Origin: Synergistes jonesii
Lineage (GTDB): Bacteria; Synergistota; Synergistia; Synergistales; Synergistaceae
Reading direction: 5' to 3'
NCBI RefSeq assembly: GCF_000712295.1
Contig: NZ_JMKI01000054.1
Span: forward strand, 1-64,000
Length of the DNA: 64,000 nt
The notes under the pieces are model-generated. The model ran no database searches. It saw nothing but the letters and a program-made list of their open reading frames with translations, and was not told where the DNA came from. The position numbers were made by a program, and so were the translations under genes. How positions within the stretch are numbered: the stretch's first letter is position 1; every line of letters begins with the position of its first letter. Below are positions 6,679 to 15,519 of the stretch, piece by piece.

Positions 6679-7698
6679 ATGACCGACGCCGAAGAGCTTT
6701 CGAGGCACAGGGGAAAACTCAGCGGCAAGCGCCTGCGGTTGGCGGCGCTGCTCTGCCTGCTGCTCTTTATCTCCGCGCTTTGGAGGCTCGGCGCGGGCGA
6801 ATGGGACATACCGGCCGCCCGCGTCGCGGCGCTGTTGAATCCCTTTTTGGACGAAAGCATGGGCGCGTCGCCGGAGGCTCTTGTCGTAAGGAGCATCCGG
6901 CTGCCCCGCTTTTTTGCCGCCGTCGGCTGCGGCGGGCTTCTCGCCGCGTCCGGAGCGGTGCTCCAGGGGTTGCTTACTAACGCGCTCGCAGAGCCCTATA
7001 CGCTCGGGATTGCGGCGGGTGCGGCGTTCGGAGGCGCGCTCGGCTTTTTTCTCGACTCGTATGCGGTGGTGCCGATGGCTTTTTTAGGCGCGATGTCCTC
7101 GCTGTGGCTCGTCAGCCTCATAGCCGCGCGCAGCGGAGGAGGCGCGTCCAGCATCGTTCTCGCCGGCGTCGTCATGAACGCGATACTCTCCGCCGGCGTG
7201 ACGTTCCTCAAGGCGATCGCGGACGACCGCCTCGGAGCGATAGTCCTCTGGCTGATGGGCAGCCTTTCGGGGGCGTCGCCGTCGGCGGCCGTCATAGTCT
7301 GGTGCTCGTCTCTTATATTGTTCGTCCCCGCCTTTGTCTGCGCGCGCCAGATCGACGCCTGCTCGCTCTCCGAGGGGCAGGGCGAACTGCTCGGCGTCGA
7401 GGAGAAGAAGCTGCGCGCGCTGCTGCTTGCCGTTTCATCGCTCGCCACCGCCGCGGTAGTCAGCTTTTTCGGGATAATCGGCTTCGTCGGGCTCGTCGTG
7501 CCGCATCTTACGCGCTCCTTTATCGGGCCTTCGACGCGGCCGCTGCTCGTCTTCTGCTTCCTCGGCGGCGGGCTGCTGCTCGTGCTCGCGGACGGAGCCG
7601 CGCAGGCGATGGGCGAGCTTCCGGTCGGCGTCATCACCGCGCTGATAGGCGGCCCCTTCTTCTGCTGGATATTGATTCGCGGAAAGGCCGGCGCGTGA
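6679..7698 (+). CDS. btuC: FecCD/BtuC-family ABC transporter permease
   Basis: A 339-residue membrane protein with about nine or ten hydrophobic helices and FecCD-family signatures: RLPRFFAAVGCGGLLAASGAVLQGLLTNALAEPYTLGI in the first third, FFGIIGFVGLVVPHLTRS in the middle (coupling helix for the ATPase) and ELPVGVITALIGGPFF near the end. It forms the channel of a siderophore/haem/cobalamin-class importer with the ATPase (overlapping by 4 bp) and binding protein that follow. Location behind a B12 riboswitch and inside the corrin operon supports cobalamin or cobinamide as cargo, though a metal complex is possible. Confidence 0.88.
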   Translation: MTDAEELSRHRGKLSGKRLRLAALLCLLLFISALWRLGAGEWDIPAARVAALLNPFLDESMGASPEALVVRSIRLPRFFAAVGCGGLLAASGAVLQGLLTNALAEPYTLGIAAGAAFGGALGFFLDSYAVVPMAFLGAMSSLWLVSLIAARSGGGASSIVLAGVVMNAILSAGVTFLKAIADDRLGAIVLWLMGSLSGASPSAAVIVWCSSLILFVPAFVCARQIDACSLSEGQGELLGVEEKKLRALLLAVSSLATAAVVSFFGIIGFVGLVVPHLTRSFIGPSTRPLLVFCFLGGGLLLVLADGAAQAMGELPVGVITALIGGPFFCWILIRGKAGA

Positions 7699-8456
7699 AG
7701 CTCTACGCGTTCAGCGGCCTCAGCGCCGGATACGGCGGGAAAACGGTGATAGACGGCATAAGCGGCGGAATAGAGCGTGGCAGGATCACGGCGCTTATCG
7801 GGCCGAACGGAGGGGGCAAGAGCACGCTGCTGCGCACGCTCGGCGGGCTCGGACGCTACGGAGGCAGCCTGTCTTTCGGCTCCAGGGAGGTAAAGGATAT
7901 CCCGCGCCGCGATTTCGGCCGCATGGTCGGCTTCCTGCCGCAGAGCACGAGCGTCAGGGCGGCCTTTTCGGTATACGAGGTCATCTCGCTCGGGCGCCTC
8001 CCCTTCCACGGCGCGCTCGAACCGATGAGACGGCAGGACGACGCGATAGTCCTTGAAAGCGCGGAGCTTGCCGGCGTAGAACATCTGCTTTTCCGCACGG
8101 TGACGGAGCTTTCCGGAGGAGAGAGGCAGCGCGTGCTCTTCGCGATGACGCTCGCTCAGAGGCCGGGGACCTTTCTGCTCGACGAGCCGACCTCGGCGCT
8201 CGACCCGAACCATTCGCGCCGGATATTCGAGCTGCTGCGCGAACTCGCGGCGGAGGGCAGAAGCGTAGTCGCCGCGGTGCACGACCTCAACAGCGCGATA
8301 TCGTACTGCGACGACTTTATAGCGCTCAAGGACGGTAAGATCAGAGCCTGCGGCCCGGTAGGATTGCTCGACGGAGACATCCTGCGCGGGCTTTACGGGA
8401 TAAATTTCCGCCGCTACAGATCGGAGGATGGCAAAATCGCATGGCACCCAGAATAA
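7695..8456 (+). CDS. btuD: BtuD-type ABC transporter ATPase
   Basis: The gene starts with GTG overlapping the permease stop (GTGA). The much earlier in-frame start possible at 7104 would give an arginine-rich artefact. The 253-residue protein has Walker A GPNGGGKST (about residue 39), Q-loop LPQS, signature LSGGERQR, Walker B TFLLDEPTSALD and the switch histidine in AVHDLN. It is the energy-coupling subunit of the importer; the order permease-ATPase-binding protein and the short length fit FecE/BtuD relatives. Confidence 0.9.
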   Translation: MKLYAFSGLSAGYGGKTVIDGISGGIERGRITALIGPNGGGKSTLLRTLGGLGRYGGSLSFGSREVKDIPRRDFGRMVGFLPQSTSVRAAFSVYEVISLGRLPFHGALEPMRRQDDAIVLESAELAGVEHLLFRTVTELSGGERQRVLFAMTLAQRPGTFLLDEPTSALDPNHSRRIFELLRELAAEGRSVVAAVHDLNSAISYCDDFIALKDGKIRACGPVGLLDGDILRGLYGINFRRYRSEDGKIAWHPE

Positions 8457-9292
8457 TCTTATATATTCTCATTATGTTTATGCTCTCGCCCTTCCGCGCC
8501 GACGCGGAGGCGAGGCGCATAGTCTCACTCTATCCGGGGCATACCGACAATATCGTCGCTCTCGGCGAAGAAAAGCGCCTGGTCGCGATATCCAAAAACG
8601 ACGACGGCGAGACGCTTCCGCAGCTGAAACGCTTCTCGGCGAGAAGCAGCGCCGAGGAAATACTGGCCCTTAAGCCGGATTTGGTTTTGACGCGCGGCCT
8701 GGCTGAGCGCCAAAACCCGCAGCTGCGCAGCGTGCTCGAGCGCGCCGGCGTGCGCGTCGTCTCGATAGAGCCGCCTCAGTGGGACGATTTCGCGTCGTAT
8801 CTCAGGGAGCTCGCGGAGCTCATAGGCTGCGACCCGGAGGCCGCCGAAGCCAAGCTCAAAAAAATCCGCAAATCGATAGCGGCCGAAGCGTCGAAGAGAT
8901 CGAAGGGCAAAAAGCCCGCGGTCTTCGTCGAAGCCACCGCGAAGGAGCTGCACACTTGTTCGCCGGGATCGTGGGCCGCAAAGCTTATCGAGCTTGCCGG
9001 CGGCAGGAACGCGGCCGCCGACGCGAAGCCGATCAGAAGCGGCAGCGCGATAGCCCCCTACGGCCTCGAGAGGATACTGAAGGCCGCGGCGGCCAGAGAG
9101 ATAGACGTCTACATCGTGCAGCGCGGCGCGATGAACGCGGCCGACATGGACGCGCTCGCCGCGCGCCCGTGGTATACGGCGCTGAAGGATATCAAAACGG
9201 CTGTCGTGCCGGAAAACGAACTGAGCCGCCCCTCGCTGCTCGGCCTCGAAGCCGGCGGCAGACGGCTTATCAAAATATTTTACGGCGAGTGA
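8441..9292 (+). CDS. btuF: BtuF-type periplasmic binding protein
   Basis: A 283-residue exported protein whose start overlaps the ATPase gene by 16 bp. A signal peptide spans about residues 1-23 (IILYILIMFMLSPFRADA). The mature part has the class III binding-protein pattern: RIVSLYPGHTDNIVALGEEKRLVAI, the SAEEILALKPDLVL segment, a long linking helix, and a C-terminal lobe with TCSPGSWAAKLIELAGGRN. It lacks a lipobox cysteine, so it should be soluble in the periplasm. Substrate is inferred from context as cobalamin or cobinamide. Confidence 0.86.
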   Translation: MAPRIILYILIMFMLSPFRADAEARRIVSLYPGHTDNIVALGEEKRLVAISKNDDGETLPQLKRFSARSSAEEILALKPDLVLTRGLAERQNPQLRSVLERAGVRVVSIEPPQWDDFASYLRELAELIGCDPEAAEAKLKKIRKSIAAEASKRSKGKKPAVFVEATAKELHTCSPGSWAAKLIELAGGRNAAADAKPIRSGSAIAPYGLERILKAAAAREIDVYIVQRGAMNAADMDALAARPWYTALKDIKTAVVPENELSRPSLLGLEAGGRRLIKIFYGE

Positions 9293-9297
9293 GAGAT

Positions 9298-9990
9298 ATG
9301 AGATTTACCGTCGTCGGAGTCGGTCCTGGGGATCCTGAGCTCGTCACGCTCAAGGCGCTGCGCGCGATAAAAAGCGCGGACGTCGTTCTGACTCCCTATT
9401 CGCCGCGCGGAAAGTTCTCCGTGGCCGAGCGCATAGTGCGCGAGAGTCTCCCGGAAGTGGAAGTAGTGCCGATCGCCTTCCCGATGTTGACCGACGACGC
9501 AGAGCGCGAAAAATTTCTGATCGGCGAACTCGAAAGAATCGGCGCCGCCTGGCGCGGCAAAGAGAGCGTCGTCCTGCCGGTCATCGGCGACTCGGCGCTC
9601 TACGCGACCGGCTCTTACCTCTTCAGCGCGTGGAGGAAGCTCGTGCCGGCACTGGAGCTCTCTTTAGTGCCTGGAATCTCGGCGCATCAGCTCGCGGCGT
9701 CGCGCGTCGGCGCGTTTCTCGCTATGGGGACGGATATTTTTTCCGTCATCCCCTGCACCGACGACGAGGGGAGCGTCGTCTCGGCTCTGTTGCGCGCGGA
9801 TTCCGCTGCGCTCTATAAGCCCTGCGTCTTGAAGGAGGCTCTGCCCGGCGTCGTTTCGAAGGCGGGCCCGTGGCGGCGCGTCGTGAGGATAGACCGCGCG
9901 GGGCTCGAGGACGAAAAAATTTATGAAGGCGCGGCCGCTCTCGAGGCGGCCTGCGAATATCTTTCGATACTGCTTCTCTGGCGGCGCTGA
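9298..9990 (+). CDS. cbiL: Cobalt-factor II C20-methyltransferase
   Basis: The ATG at 9298, preceded by GAGAG, begins a 230-residue tetrapyrrole methylase: VVGVGPGDPELVTLKALRAIKSADVVLTPYSP at the N-terminus, VLPVIGDSALYATGSYLF (second SAM loop) and ELSLVPGISAHQLAASRVG. YSPRGKFSVAERIV and the GDSALYAT loop are typical for CbiL/CobI, which methylates C20 of the cobalt-isobacteriochlorin. It overlaps no neighbour but is followed immediately by the next ATG. Confidence 0.9.
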   Translation: MRFTVVGVGPGDPELVTLKALRAIKSADVVLTPYSPRGKFSVAERIVRESLPEVEVVPIAFPMLTDDAEREKFLIGELERIGAAWRGKESVVLPVIGDSALYATGSYLFSAWRKLVPALELSLVPGISAHQLAASRVGAFLAMGTDIFSVIPCTDDEGSVVSALLRADSAALYKPCVLKEALPGVVSKAGPWRRVVRIDRAGLEDEKIYEGAAALEAACEYLSILLLWRR

Positions 9991-10887
9991 ATGGACTGGT
10001 CGGGACTTGCCGCGGGAGAGCTGCGGCTCACCTTCGACATTCTTTTCGGCCTTCTGATAGGCTTCGCGGTGCTGAAGAGCGGCGTTGCGGACAAGTTGAT
10101 GCGGCGCCTCGTGCCGTACCTGAGCAAGGCCGGCATCTGCCCGTCGCTCGGCATGGCGCTGACGCTGAGCTTAGGCTCCGCCAAGGCGGGGGCGGCGTTC
10201 GTGGCGTCGGCTCTCGACAACGGCAGGATATCGCGGCGTTCCGCCAAGTGGGGGACCCTGCTTCTGTCGTTTCCCGCCTACCTGCACAGATGGCCGTCGA
10301 CTATGGTGATGGCGGCTTCGATGGCCGGGCTCTCTGGCGCGATATTCGCGGCGATACTGCTGTTGCGCAGCGCGGCGCGCTTTGCGCTGATAATTTTCAT
10401 ACTGCGGCGAGAGCGCGCGGGCGACGACGTTGCTGCGGCGTTGCCGCCGGAATGCGAGGCCAAGGCCGTCCGCTTCAACATGCGGCTGCTGAGGAGCCTG
10501 CCGCTGGCGTGGCTCTTCTTCGCGATAGCGTATCTGCTCGTGCCCCAGGCCGAGAGTTTCATAAAGCAATGGCTGCTCGCCGGCAGCGCGCTGCCGCTGG
10601 CGGCCCTCGCCGTCGCCGCGGCTTCGATGGCTCACGTTTCGGCGGCGCTCGCGCTTGCCGGAGGAAGCCTCGCGGCGGGCGAGCTCAGCGTCGCGCAGGC
10701 CGTATTCGCGCTGCTGCTCGGCAACGGCCTCGGCGTCGTCACGAGAGTCTTTCGCTCCAACGCCGGCTATTATTTCGGCATTTTCAGCGGCGATATGGCA
10801 AAAGAGCTTCTTTTCTGGAATATCGTGACGACCTCCTTCTTCGCAGTGCTTTCGATAGTTATTGCGGCTCTGCCGCTTTTGTTATAA
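9991..10887 (+). CDS. Nucleoside-recognition (Gate)-like membrane protein inside the cobalamin operon
   Basis: The start codon abuts the cbiL stop with no gap. The 298-residue protein has about eight hydrophobic helices. The first half contains GVADKLMRRLVPYLSKAGICPSLGMALTLSLGSAKAGAAFVASALDNGRIS, a pattern I associate with Gate/nucleoside-recognition membrane proteins such as the spore maturation and MJ0880-type families. The second half holds HVSAALALAGGSLAAGELSVAQAV and GNGLGVVTRVFRSNAGYYFGIF. No enzyme motif is seen. Being co-translated with corrin genes, it may move cobalt, a corrinoid or a side product across the membrane; this is inference. I recall similar proteins in cobalamin or haem loci of archaea and anaerobes but cannot check. 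Confidence 0.62.
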   Translation: MDWSGLAAGELRLTFDILFGLLIGFAVLKSGVADKLMRRLVPYLSKAGICPSLGMALTLSLGSAKAGAAFVASALDNGRISRRSAKWGTLLLSFPAYLHRWPSTMVMAASMAGLSGAIFAAILLLRSAARFALIIFILRRERAGDDVAAALPPECEAKAVRFNMRLLRSLPLAWLFFAIAYLLVPQAESFIKQWLLAGSALPLAALAVAAASMAHVSAALALAGGSLAAGELSVAQAVFALLLGNGLGVVTRVFRSNAGYYFGIFSGDMAKELLFWNIVTTSFFAVLSIVIAALPLLL

Positions 10888-10922
10888 AAAATAAAAAATT
10901 TTATCCGCAGGGGTAATCAGCC

Positions 10923-11531
10923 ATGAAGCCGAAAGAGATAGAACAAAAAAGCATGTGGATAATAGCGTCGGAGATGGGGGCGTGGCGCGGCGCGCCCGAG
11001 GAGCTCCCGATAGTGAAGCGCGTGATACATACGACCGCGGATTTCGACTTCGCGGAAAACATGCGTTTTTCCGCGGACGCCGTGAACGACGCGCGCGAAG
11101 CGCTGAAAAGGGGCGTCGCGATCGTCACGGACACGAATATGGCGGCGGCCGGAATCAACAAGGCGGCCTGCTCGCGCTTCGGCGTAGAGGTCGTCTGCCG
11201 CATGGCCGACCCTGCCGTGCGCGGCGAGGCGGAAGCGCGCGGAACGACGCGCGCGGCCGTGAGCATGGAGGCGGCCGCGGAGACGACGCCGGACGCTATC
11301 TTCGCGATAGGCAACGCGCCGACCGCGCTGCTGCGCCTCTGCGAGCTGATCGACGAAGGCAGATGCGCGCCGTCGCTCGTCATAGGCGTGCCGGTCGGCT
11401 TCGTCAACGTCGTCGAATCGAAGGAGCGCCTGCTCGCGGCGCATGTGCCTTATATAACCGCGCTCGGACGCAAGGGCGGCTCTTCGGTCGCCTCCGCGAT
11501 AGTTAACGCGCTGCTCTATGGAATCGAATAA
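10923..11531 (+). CDS. cbiC: Cobalt-precorrin-8 methylmutase
   Basis: The 202-residue protein carries the CbiC/CobH signature RVIHTTADFDFAENMRFS, whose histidine is the proton donor for methyl migration from C11 to C12. ITDTNMAA-like VTDTNMAAAGINK and GNAPTALLRL and VIGVPVGFVNVVESKE complete the family pattern. The length is usual for the family. A CAGGGG site precedes the ATG. It overlaps cbiD by 14 bp. Confidence 0.95.
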   Translation: MKPKEIEQKSMWIIASEMGAWRGAPEELPIVKRVIHTTADFDFAENMRFSADAVNDAREALKRGVAIVTDTNMAAAGINKAACSRFGVEVVCRMADPAVRGEAEARGTTRAAVSMEAAAETTPDAIFAIGNAPTALLRLCELIDEGRCAPSLVIGVPVGFVNVVESKERLLAAHVPYITALGRKGGSSVASAIVNALLYGIE

Positions 11532-12609
11532 GAAACTTCGCGAGGGATATTCCACGGGGAGCTGCGCGGCGGCCGCCGCGAAGGCGGCGGCGCTGCGCGC
11601 CATGGGCGCCCCCTGCCCCGCCGCGGTGGAGGTAACGACGCCGGAGGATAAAATTTTCACGCTTCCGGTGAACGGCTATCACGACGGCAGCTGCGGCGTG
11701 GTGAAGGATGCGGGCGACGACGTAGACGCGACCGACGGCATCCTCATCAGGGCGGCGGTCGAACTTCTGCCGGGCGGCGAGATACTCTTTGAGGCCGGAG
11801 AGGGCGTCGGCAGCGTGACGCTGCCGGGGCTCAAGCTTCCCGTCGGAGAGCCGGCGATAAACCCCGTGCCGCGCGAGATGATCGAGCGCGCGGTGCGCGA
11901 CGTGATAGGGGCGCGCGGCGCGCGCGTGACGATCTCGTCGCCGCAGGGCAGAGAAGTCGCGAAGAGGACGTTCAACCCAAGGCTCGGCATAGTCGGCGGC
12001 ATTTCGATACTCGGCACCACGGGGCGCGTCAAGCCGATGGACGAGGCGTCGCTGCTCGAGTCGATGACGCTCGAGATCAACACGCACGCGGCGGCCGGAG
12101 AGAAAATAATCGCGGTCGCCTTCGCTGGCATGGGAGAGAAGGCGCTGCGGTGCGCTTACCGCATAACGAACCGCTCCGTCGTGCAGTGCGGGAACTACAT
12201 CGGCCACGCGATAGACGAATCGGCGCGCCTCGGACTGAAGCGACTGCTGATCGGCGGACACCCGGGAAAACTGCTGAAGGTCGCGGCCGGCACTTTCAGC
12301 ACTCACAACCGCGTCGGCGGAGGCTCTAAGGAGGCCCTCTGCGCCCAGGCCGCGATCGCCGGAGCCCCGCCGGATACGGTGAAGAGGCTGTACGAGTGCT
12401 CGACGTCGGAGGAGGCGCTTCACGCGGTGCGTGAAAGCGGGCTCGATTTTTTATGGGACATTCTGGCGCGCATCGCGGCGAAGCGCTGCGCCGAACGCGT
12501 CTTCGGAGATATAGAAGCAGCGGTCGCGTTCATCGACAACAATGCCAACATTCTCGGCGCGACTGAGAACGCTACCTCTTTTGCGGAGGAGATAAGAAAT
12601 GAAAAATAA
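11518..12609 (+). CDS. cbiD: Cobalt-precorrin-5B C1-methyltransferase
   Basis: A 363-residue CbiD: LREGYSTGSCAAAAAKAA at the N-terminus, NPVPREMI and a long middle domain with RRTFNPRLGIVGGISILGTTGRVKPMDEAS-type sequence (seen here as FNPRLGIVGGISILGTTG), then IGGHPGKLLKVAAGTFSTHNR. CbiD uses SAM to methylate C1 while acetaldehyde is lost in the anaerobic pathway. This confirms the anaerobic (cobalt-early) route. It overlaps both neighbours. Confidence 0.95.
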   Translation: MESNKKLREGYSTGSCAAAAAKAAALRAMGAPCPAAVEVTTPEDKIFTLPVNGYHDGSCGVVKDAGDDVDATDGILIRAAVELLPGGEILFEAGEGVGSVTLPGLKLPVGEPAINPVPREMIERAVRDVIGARGARVTISSPQGREVAKRTFNPRLGIVGGISILGTTGRVKPMDEASLLESMTLEINTHAAAGEKIIAVAFAGMGEKALRCAYRITNRSVVQCGNYIGHAIDESARLGLKRLLIGGHPGKLLKVAAGTFSTHNRVGGGSKEALCAQAAIAGAPPDTVKRLYECSTSEEALHAVRESGLDFLWDILARIAAKRCAERVFGDIEAAVAFIDNNANILGATENATSFAEEIRNEK

Positions 12610-13807
12610 GCTTTACGTGCTCAGCGCCGGCCCGGGAGGCGCCGCGGAGCTCACGCCGGCCGTCAGGGAAGCGATCGCGGCGTCGCGCGCCGTGGCGGTT
12701 GCGCCGCGCCATCGTCATCTGGCCGCGGGGCATCCGAACGTCATAGAGATGAGTGACTTCAAGGAGACCTTCGAACGCCTGCGCGAAGAGCTGAAAGCGG
12801 GGGACGTCTCCCTGCTCGTCTCCGGCGACGCCGGCATATTCAGCCTGTTGCCGCTGATAAAGAAAAATTTTCCCGACGAGGACATCGTCGTGTTGCCCGG
12901 CGTCAGCTCGCTGCAGAGCCTCTGCGCGAAGGCCGGCGAAACGTGGCAGGACGCCGTGATCCTCTCGGGACACGGCCGCAATATTCCTGACGAAAAAATC
13001 CTCGACGCGGCGGAGCACAACCGCAGCGTGATATTTTTCTGCGACGCGAAGAAAAACCCCGCTTGGCTCTGCGCTCTGCTCGATAGCGCCGGGCTCGGCG
13101 GCGTGAACACCGTGGTCGGCGAAAGGCTCGGCTCTGAGGAGGAGCGCGTGCGCCGCGGCGCCGCGCGGGAGCTGGCGAGGGAGAGCTTCGACTCGCTCGC
13201 GATCGTGCTGCTGATAAACGACGGATTCAGCGAACGTGCCCCGCTGCTGCCGGAGGACTCCGATTTCATACGAACGGAAGGCATACCGATGACGCACGAA
13301 GAGGTGCGCGCGGTGATAATCGCGAAGCTGCGCCTGACGCCGGGGACGGTGCTCTGGGACGTCGGCGCCGGCACCGGCTCCGTTTCGATCGCGGCCGCGC
13401 AGCTGTGCCGCCGCGTCCACGCCGTCGAGGTAAACGCTGAGGCCGCCGAGCTGGTGCGCGAAAACGCGAAAAAGTTCCGCCTGCACAACGTTAAGGTCTA
13501 CGAATCTTCGGCCCTCGCCAAGCTCGCCGAGCTGCCGAAGCCGGACGCCGTTTTCATAGGGGGCGGCGGCCCGGAGCTTCCCGCGATACTCGACTGCGTA
13601 TCCGAGCGCGGGAGCGGCATACGCGTCGTCGTCTCGGCGGTCTCGCTGAAGACCTCGGCGCTCTGCACGGTGAAGCTTTCGGAGGATGGATTCACCGCTT
13701 TCGACGCCGCGCAGATCGCAGTGAGCAGAATAAAAAGAGTCGGGAACGCGCAGATATGGCAGGCGCGGAATCCGGTGACGATATTTTCCGCGCTCACGCG
13801 CGGGTGA
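12599..13807 (+). CDS. cbiET: Cobalt-precorrin-7 C5-methyltransferase / C15-methyltransferase-decarboxylase fusion (CbiE-CbiT)
   Basis: One 402-residue chain holds two enzymes. Residues about 1-200 are CbiE, a tetrapyrrole methylase (YVLSAGPGGAAELTPAV, LLVSGDAGIFSLLPL, VLPGVSSLQSLCAKAG). Residues about 212-402 are CbiT, a Rossmann methyltransferase with LWDVGAGTGSVSIAAAQL as SAM loop and FIGGGGPELPAILD. The fused order equals that of aerobic CobL. It catalyses methylation at C5 and C15 and loss of the C12 acetate carboxyl. GGAGGAG precedes the start, which lies within the end of cbiD. Confidence 0.95.
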   Translation: MKNKLYVLSAGPGGAAELTPAVREAIAASRAVAVAPRHRHLAAGHPNVIEMSDFKETFERLREELKAGDVSLLVSGDAGIFSLLPLIKKNFPDEDIVVLPGVSSLQSLCAKAGETWQDAVILSGHGRNIPDEKILDAAEHNRSVIFFCDAKKNPAWLCALLDSAGLGGVNTVVGERLGSEEERVRRGAARELARESFDSLAIVLLINDGFSERAPLLPEDSDFIRTEGIPMTHEEVRAVIIAKLRLTPGTVLWDVGAGTGSVSIAAAQLCRRVHAVEVNAEAAELVRENAKKFRLHNVKVYESSALAKLAELPKPDAVFIGGGGPELPAILDCVSERGSGIRVVVSAVSLKTSALCTVKLSEDGFTAFDAAQIAVSRIKRVGNAQIWQARNPVTIFSALTRG

Positions 13808-13819
13808 GGGGGAGCGGAT

Positions 13820-14581
13820 ATGATACATTTTGTCGGGGCCGGCCCCGGCGCGGCGGATCTGATCACGCTGCGCGGCGCCCGGCTGCTGAAAGAGGCCGGA
13901 ATGATAATCTACGCGGGTTCGCTCGTGAACCCGGAGCTTTTGAAGCTCGCGAAAAAGGACTGCGAAATATACGACAGCGCGCGCATGACGCTCGACGAAG
14001 TCGTAGAAAAACTGCGCGAAGCGCACAGCTCCGGCGTCGACGCGGTGCGCCTGCACACCGGAGACCCATCGATATACGGCGCGATACGCGAACAGATGGA
14101 CAAGCTGAAGGCGCTTCGCATACCGTACGACATAACGCCCGGCGTCAGCTCCTTCTGCGCGGCGGCCGCGGCGGCCGAAGCCGAATACACGCTGCCTTCC
14201 GTGAGCCAGACGGTGATAATCACGCGCATGGAGGGGCGCACGCCGGTGCCCGAGAGAGAAAAGATTCGCAGCCTCGCGGCGCATCACGCTTCGATGGTCC
14301 TCTTCCTCTCGGCGGGGATGCTCGACGCGCTCTGCGCCGAACTCATAGCCGGCGGCTACGAGCCGCAGACGGACGCCGCGCTCGTCTACAAGGCGTCGTG
14401 GCCTGATCAGAAGGTGCTGCGCGGCGCTCTCGCGGAGCTGCCGCGGCTCGCCGAGCAGGCGGGGATAAGCAGGACCGCGCTTGTGCTGGTCGGGGATTTC
14501 CTCGGAGACGAATACGAGCTTTCGAAGCTCTACGACAAACATTTTTCGCACGGCTTCAGAAAGGCCGCGGAAGAGCGATGA
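13820..14581 (+). CDS. cbiF: Cobalt-precorrin-4 C11-methyltransferase
   Basis: The 253-residue methylase shows IHFVGAGPGAADLITLRGARLLKEAGMIIYAGSLVNPELL, the LHTGDPSIYGAIREQMD loop and ITPGVSSFCAAAAAAEAEYTLPSVSQTVIITR, all diagnostic of CbiF/CobM. It adds the methyl group at C11. A GGGGGAG ribosome site lies seven bases before the ATG. Its stop overlaps the cbiG start (ATGA). Confidence 0.95.
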   Translation: MIHFVGAGPGAADLITLRGARLLKEAGMIIYAGSLVNPELLKLAKKDCEIYDSARMTLDEVVEKLREAHSSGVDAVRLHTGDPSIYGAIREQMDKLKALRIPYDITPGVSSFCAAAAAAEAEYTLPSVSQTVIITRMEGRTPVPEREKIRSLAAHHASMVLFLSAGMLDALCAELIAGGYEPQTDAALVYKASWPDQKVLRGALAELPRLAEQAGISRTALVLVGDFLGDEYELSKLYDKHFSHGFRKAAEER

Positions 14582-15516
14582 AGCTTCACGTCGCGGCCTT
14601 CTCCGAAAGAGGAGCCGCGCTCGCGCTTAAAATCGCGGACGCCTTCGGCGGCAGCGCTTGGGCCCCGGAAAAATACGCCGGTGGCGGCGTGCTTCCGCTG
14701 GGCGCCTCTCTTGCCGAATGGGCCGGCAAACGCTTCGCCGACTCCCAAGCGATCGTCTTTATCTCGTCGTGCGGCATCGCGGTGCGCGCGATAGCTCCGC
14801 ACATCGGCGGCAAGGAGAGGGATCCGGCCGTAATAGTGGCCGACGAGCTCGGCAAGAACGTGATATCGCTGCTCTCGGGGCATATAGGCGGCGCGAACGA
14901 GCTTGCGCTGCGCATAGCGGAGTTCACCGGCGGGCGCGCCGTGATAACGACGGCGACCGACGTGAACGGCATCACGCCGCCCGACTCATGGGCCGTGAAA
15001 AACAACTGCGCCATCGAAAACCTTTCGGCGGCGAAGCGCGTCGCGGCGGAGCTGCTTTCCGGCGGCGATGTGGGAGTCGCCGTCACCGACGAGCTTGTCC
15101 CGGCTCCCTATCCGGTGACGCTGTGGCTGCGCCCGAAGGATTTGACGGTGGGCGTCGGCTGCAAGCACGGCATAAAGCCCGAGCTGCTGCGCCGCTGCTT
15201 CTCGGACTTTATGGAAGACAGCGGCTATTCGCCCCTTTCCGTCACGGCGTTCGCGTCGGTCGACAGGAAAAAGGAGGAGACGGCGATAATAAAGCTCGCG
15301 GAATTTTACAAGGTCCCCTTTGAGACATTCTCCGCGGAAGAGCTGATGGCCCTGCCCGGAGTTTTTTCGCCGTCGCCGGCGGCCGCTGCGGCGGTAGGGA
15401 CGGACAACGTCTGCGAGCGCGCCGCCCTCGCCGCGTCGCGCGGCGGCTACATGGTGCGCCTCAAGACGAAATACGCCGGCATTACCTTTGCGCTGGCAAG
15501 AAAAAGGAGCAGGTGA
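14578..15516 (+). CDS. cbiG: Cobalt-precorrin-5A hydrolase
   Basis: A 312-residue CbiG. The N-terminal domain has FISSCGIAVRAIAPHIGGKERDPAVIVADELGKNVISLLSGHIGGANELA, the middle contains TTATDVNGITPPDSWA, and the C-terminal domain begins DLTVGVGCKHGIKPE and has TFSAEELMALPGVFSPS. It opens the ring-C lactone and releases acetaldehyde. Both domains are present and the length is normal. The start overlaps cbiF. Confidence 0.94.
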   Translation: MKLHVAAFSERGAALALKIADAFGGSAWAPEKYAGGGVLPLGASLAEWAGKRFADSQAIVFISSCGIAVRAIAPHIGGKERDPAVIVADELGKNVISLLSGHIGGANELALRIAEFTGGRAVITTATDVNGITPPDSWAVKNNCAIENLSAAKRVAAELLSGGDVGVAVTDELVPAPYPVTLWLRPKDLTVGVGCKHGIKPELLRRCFSDFMEDSGYSPLSVTAFASVDRKKEETAIIKLAEFYKVPFETFSAEELMALPGVFSPSPAAAAAVGTDNVCERAALAASRGGYMVRLKTKYAGITFALARKRSR

Positions 15517-15519
15517 ACG

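Noticed and set aside
7104-7694. N-terminal extension of the ABC ATPase to 7104
   Set aside because: It would overlap most of the permease gene and is arginine-rich; the GTG at 7695 gives a normal ATPase.
12572-14551. 659-codon minus-strand frame across cbiET-cbiF
   Set aside because: Mirror frame caused by high GC at third codon positions; no domain recognisable and both plus-strand genes are certain.
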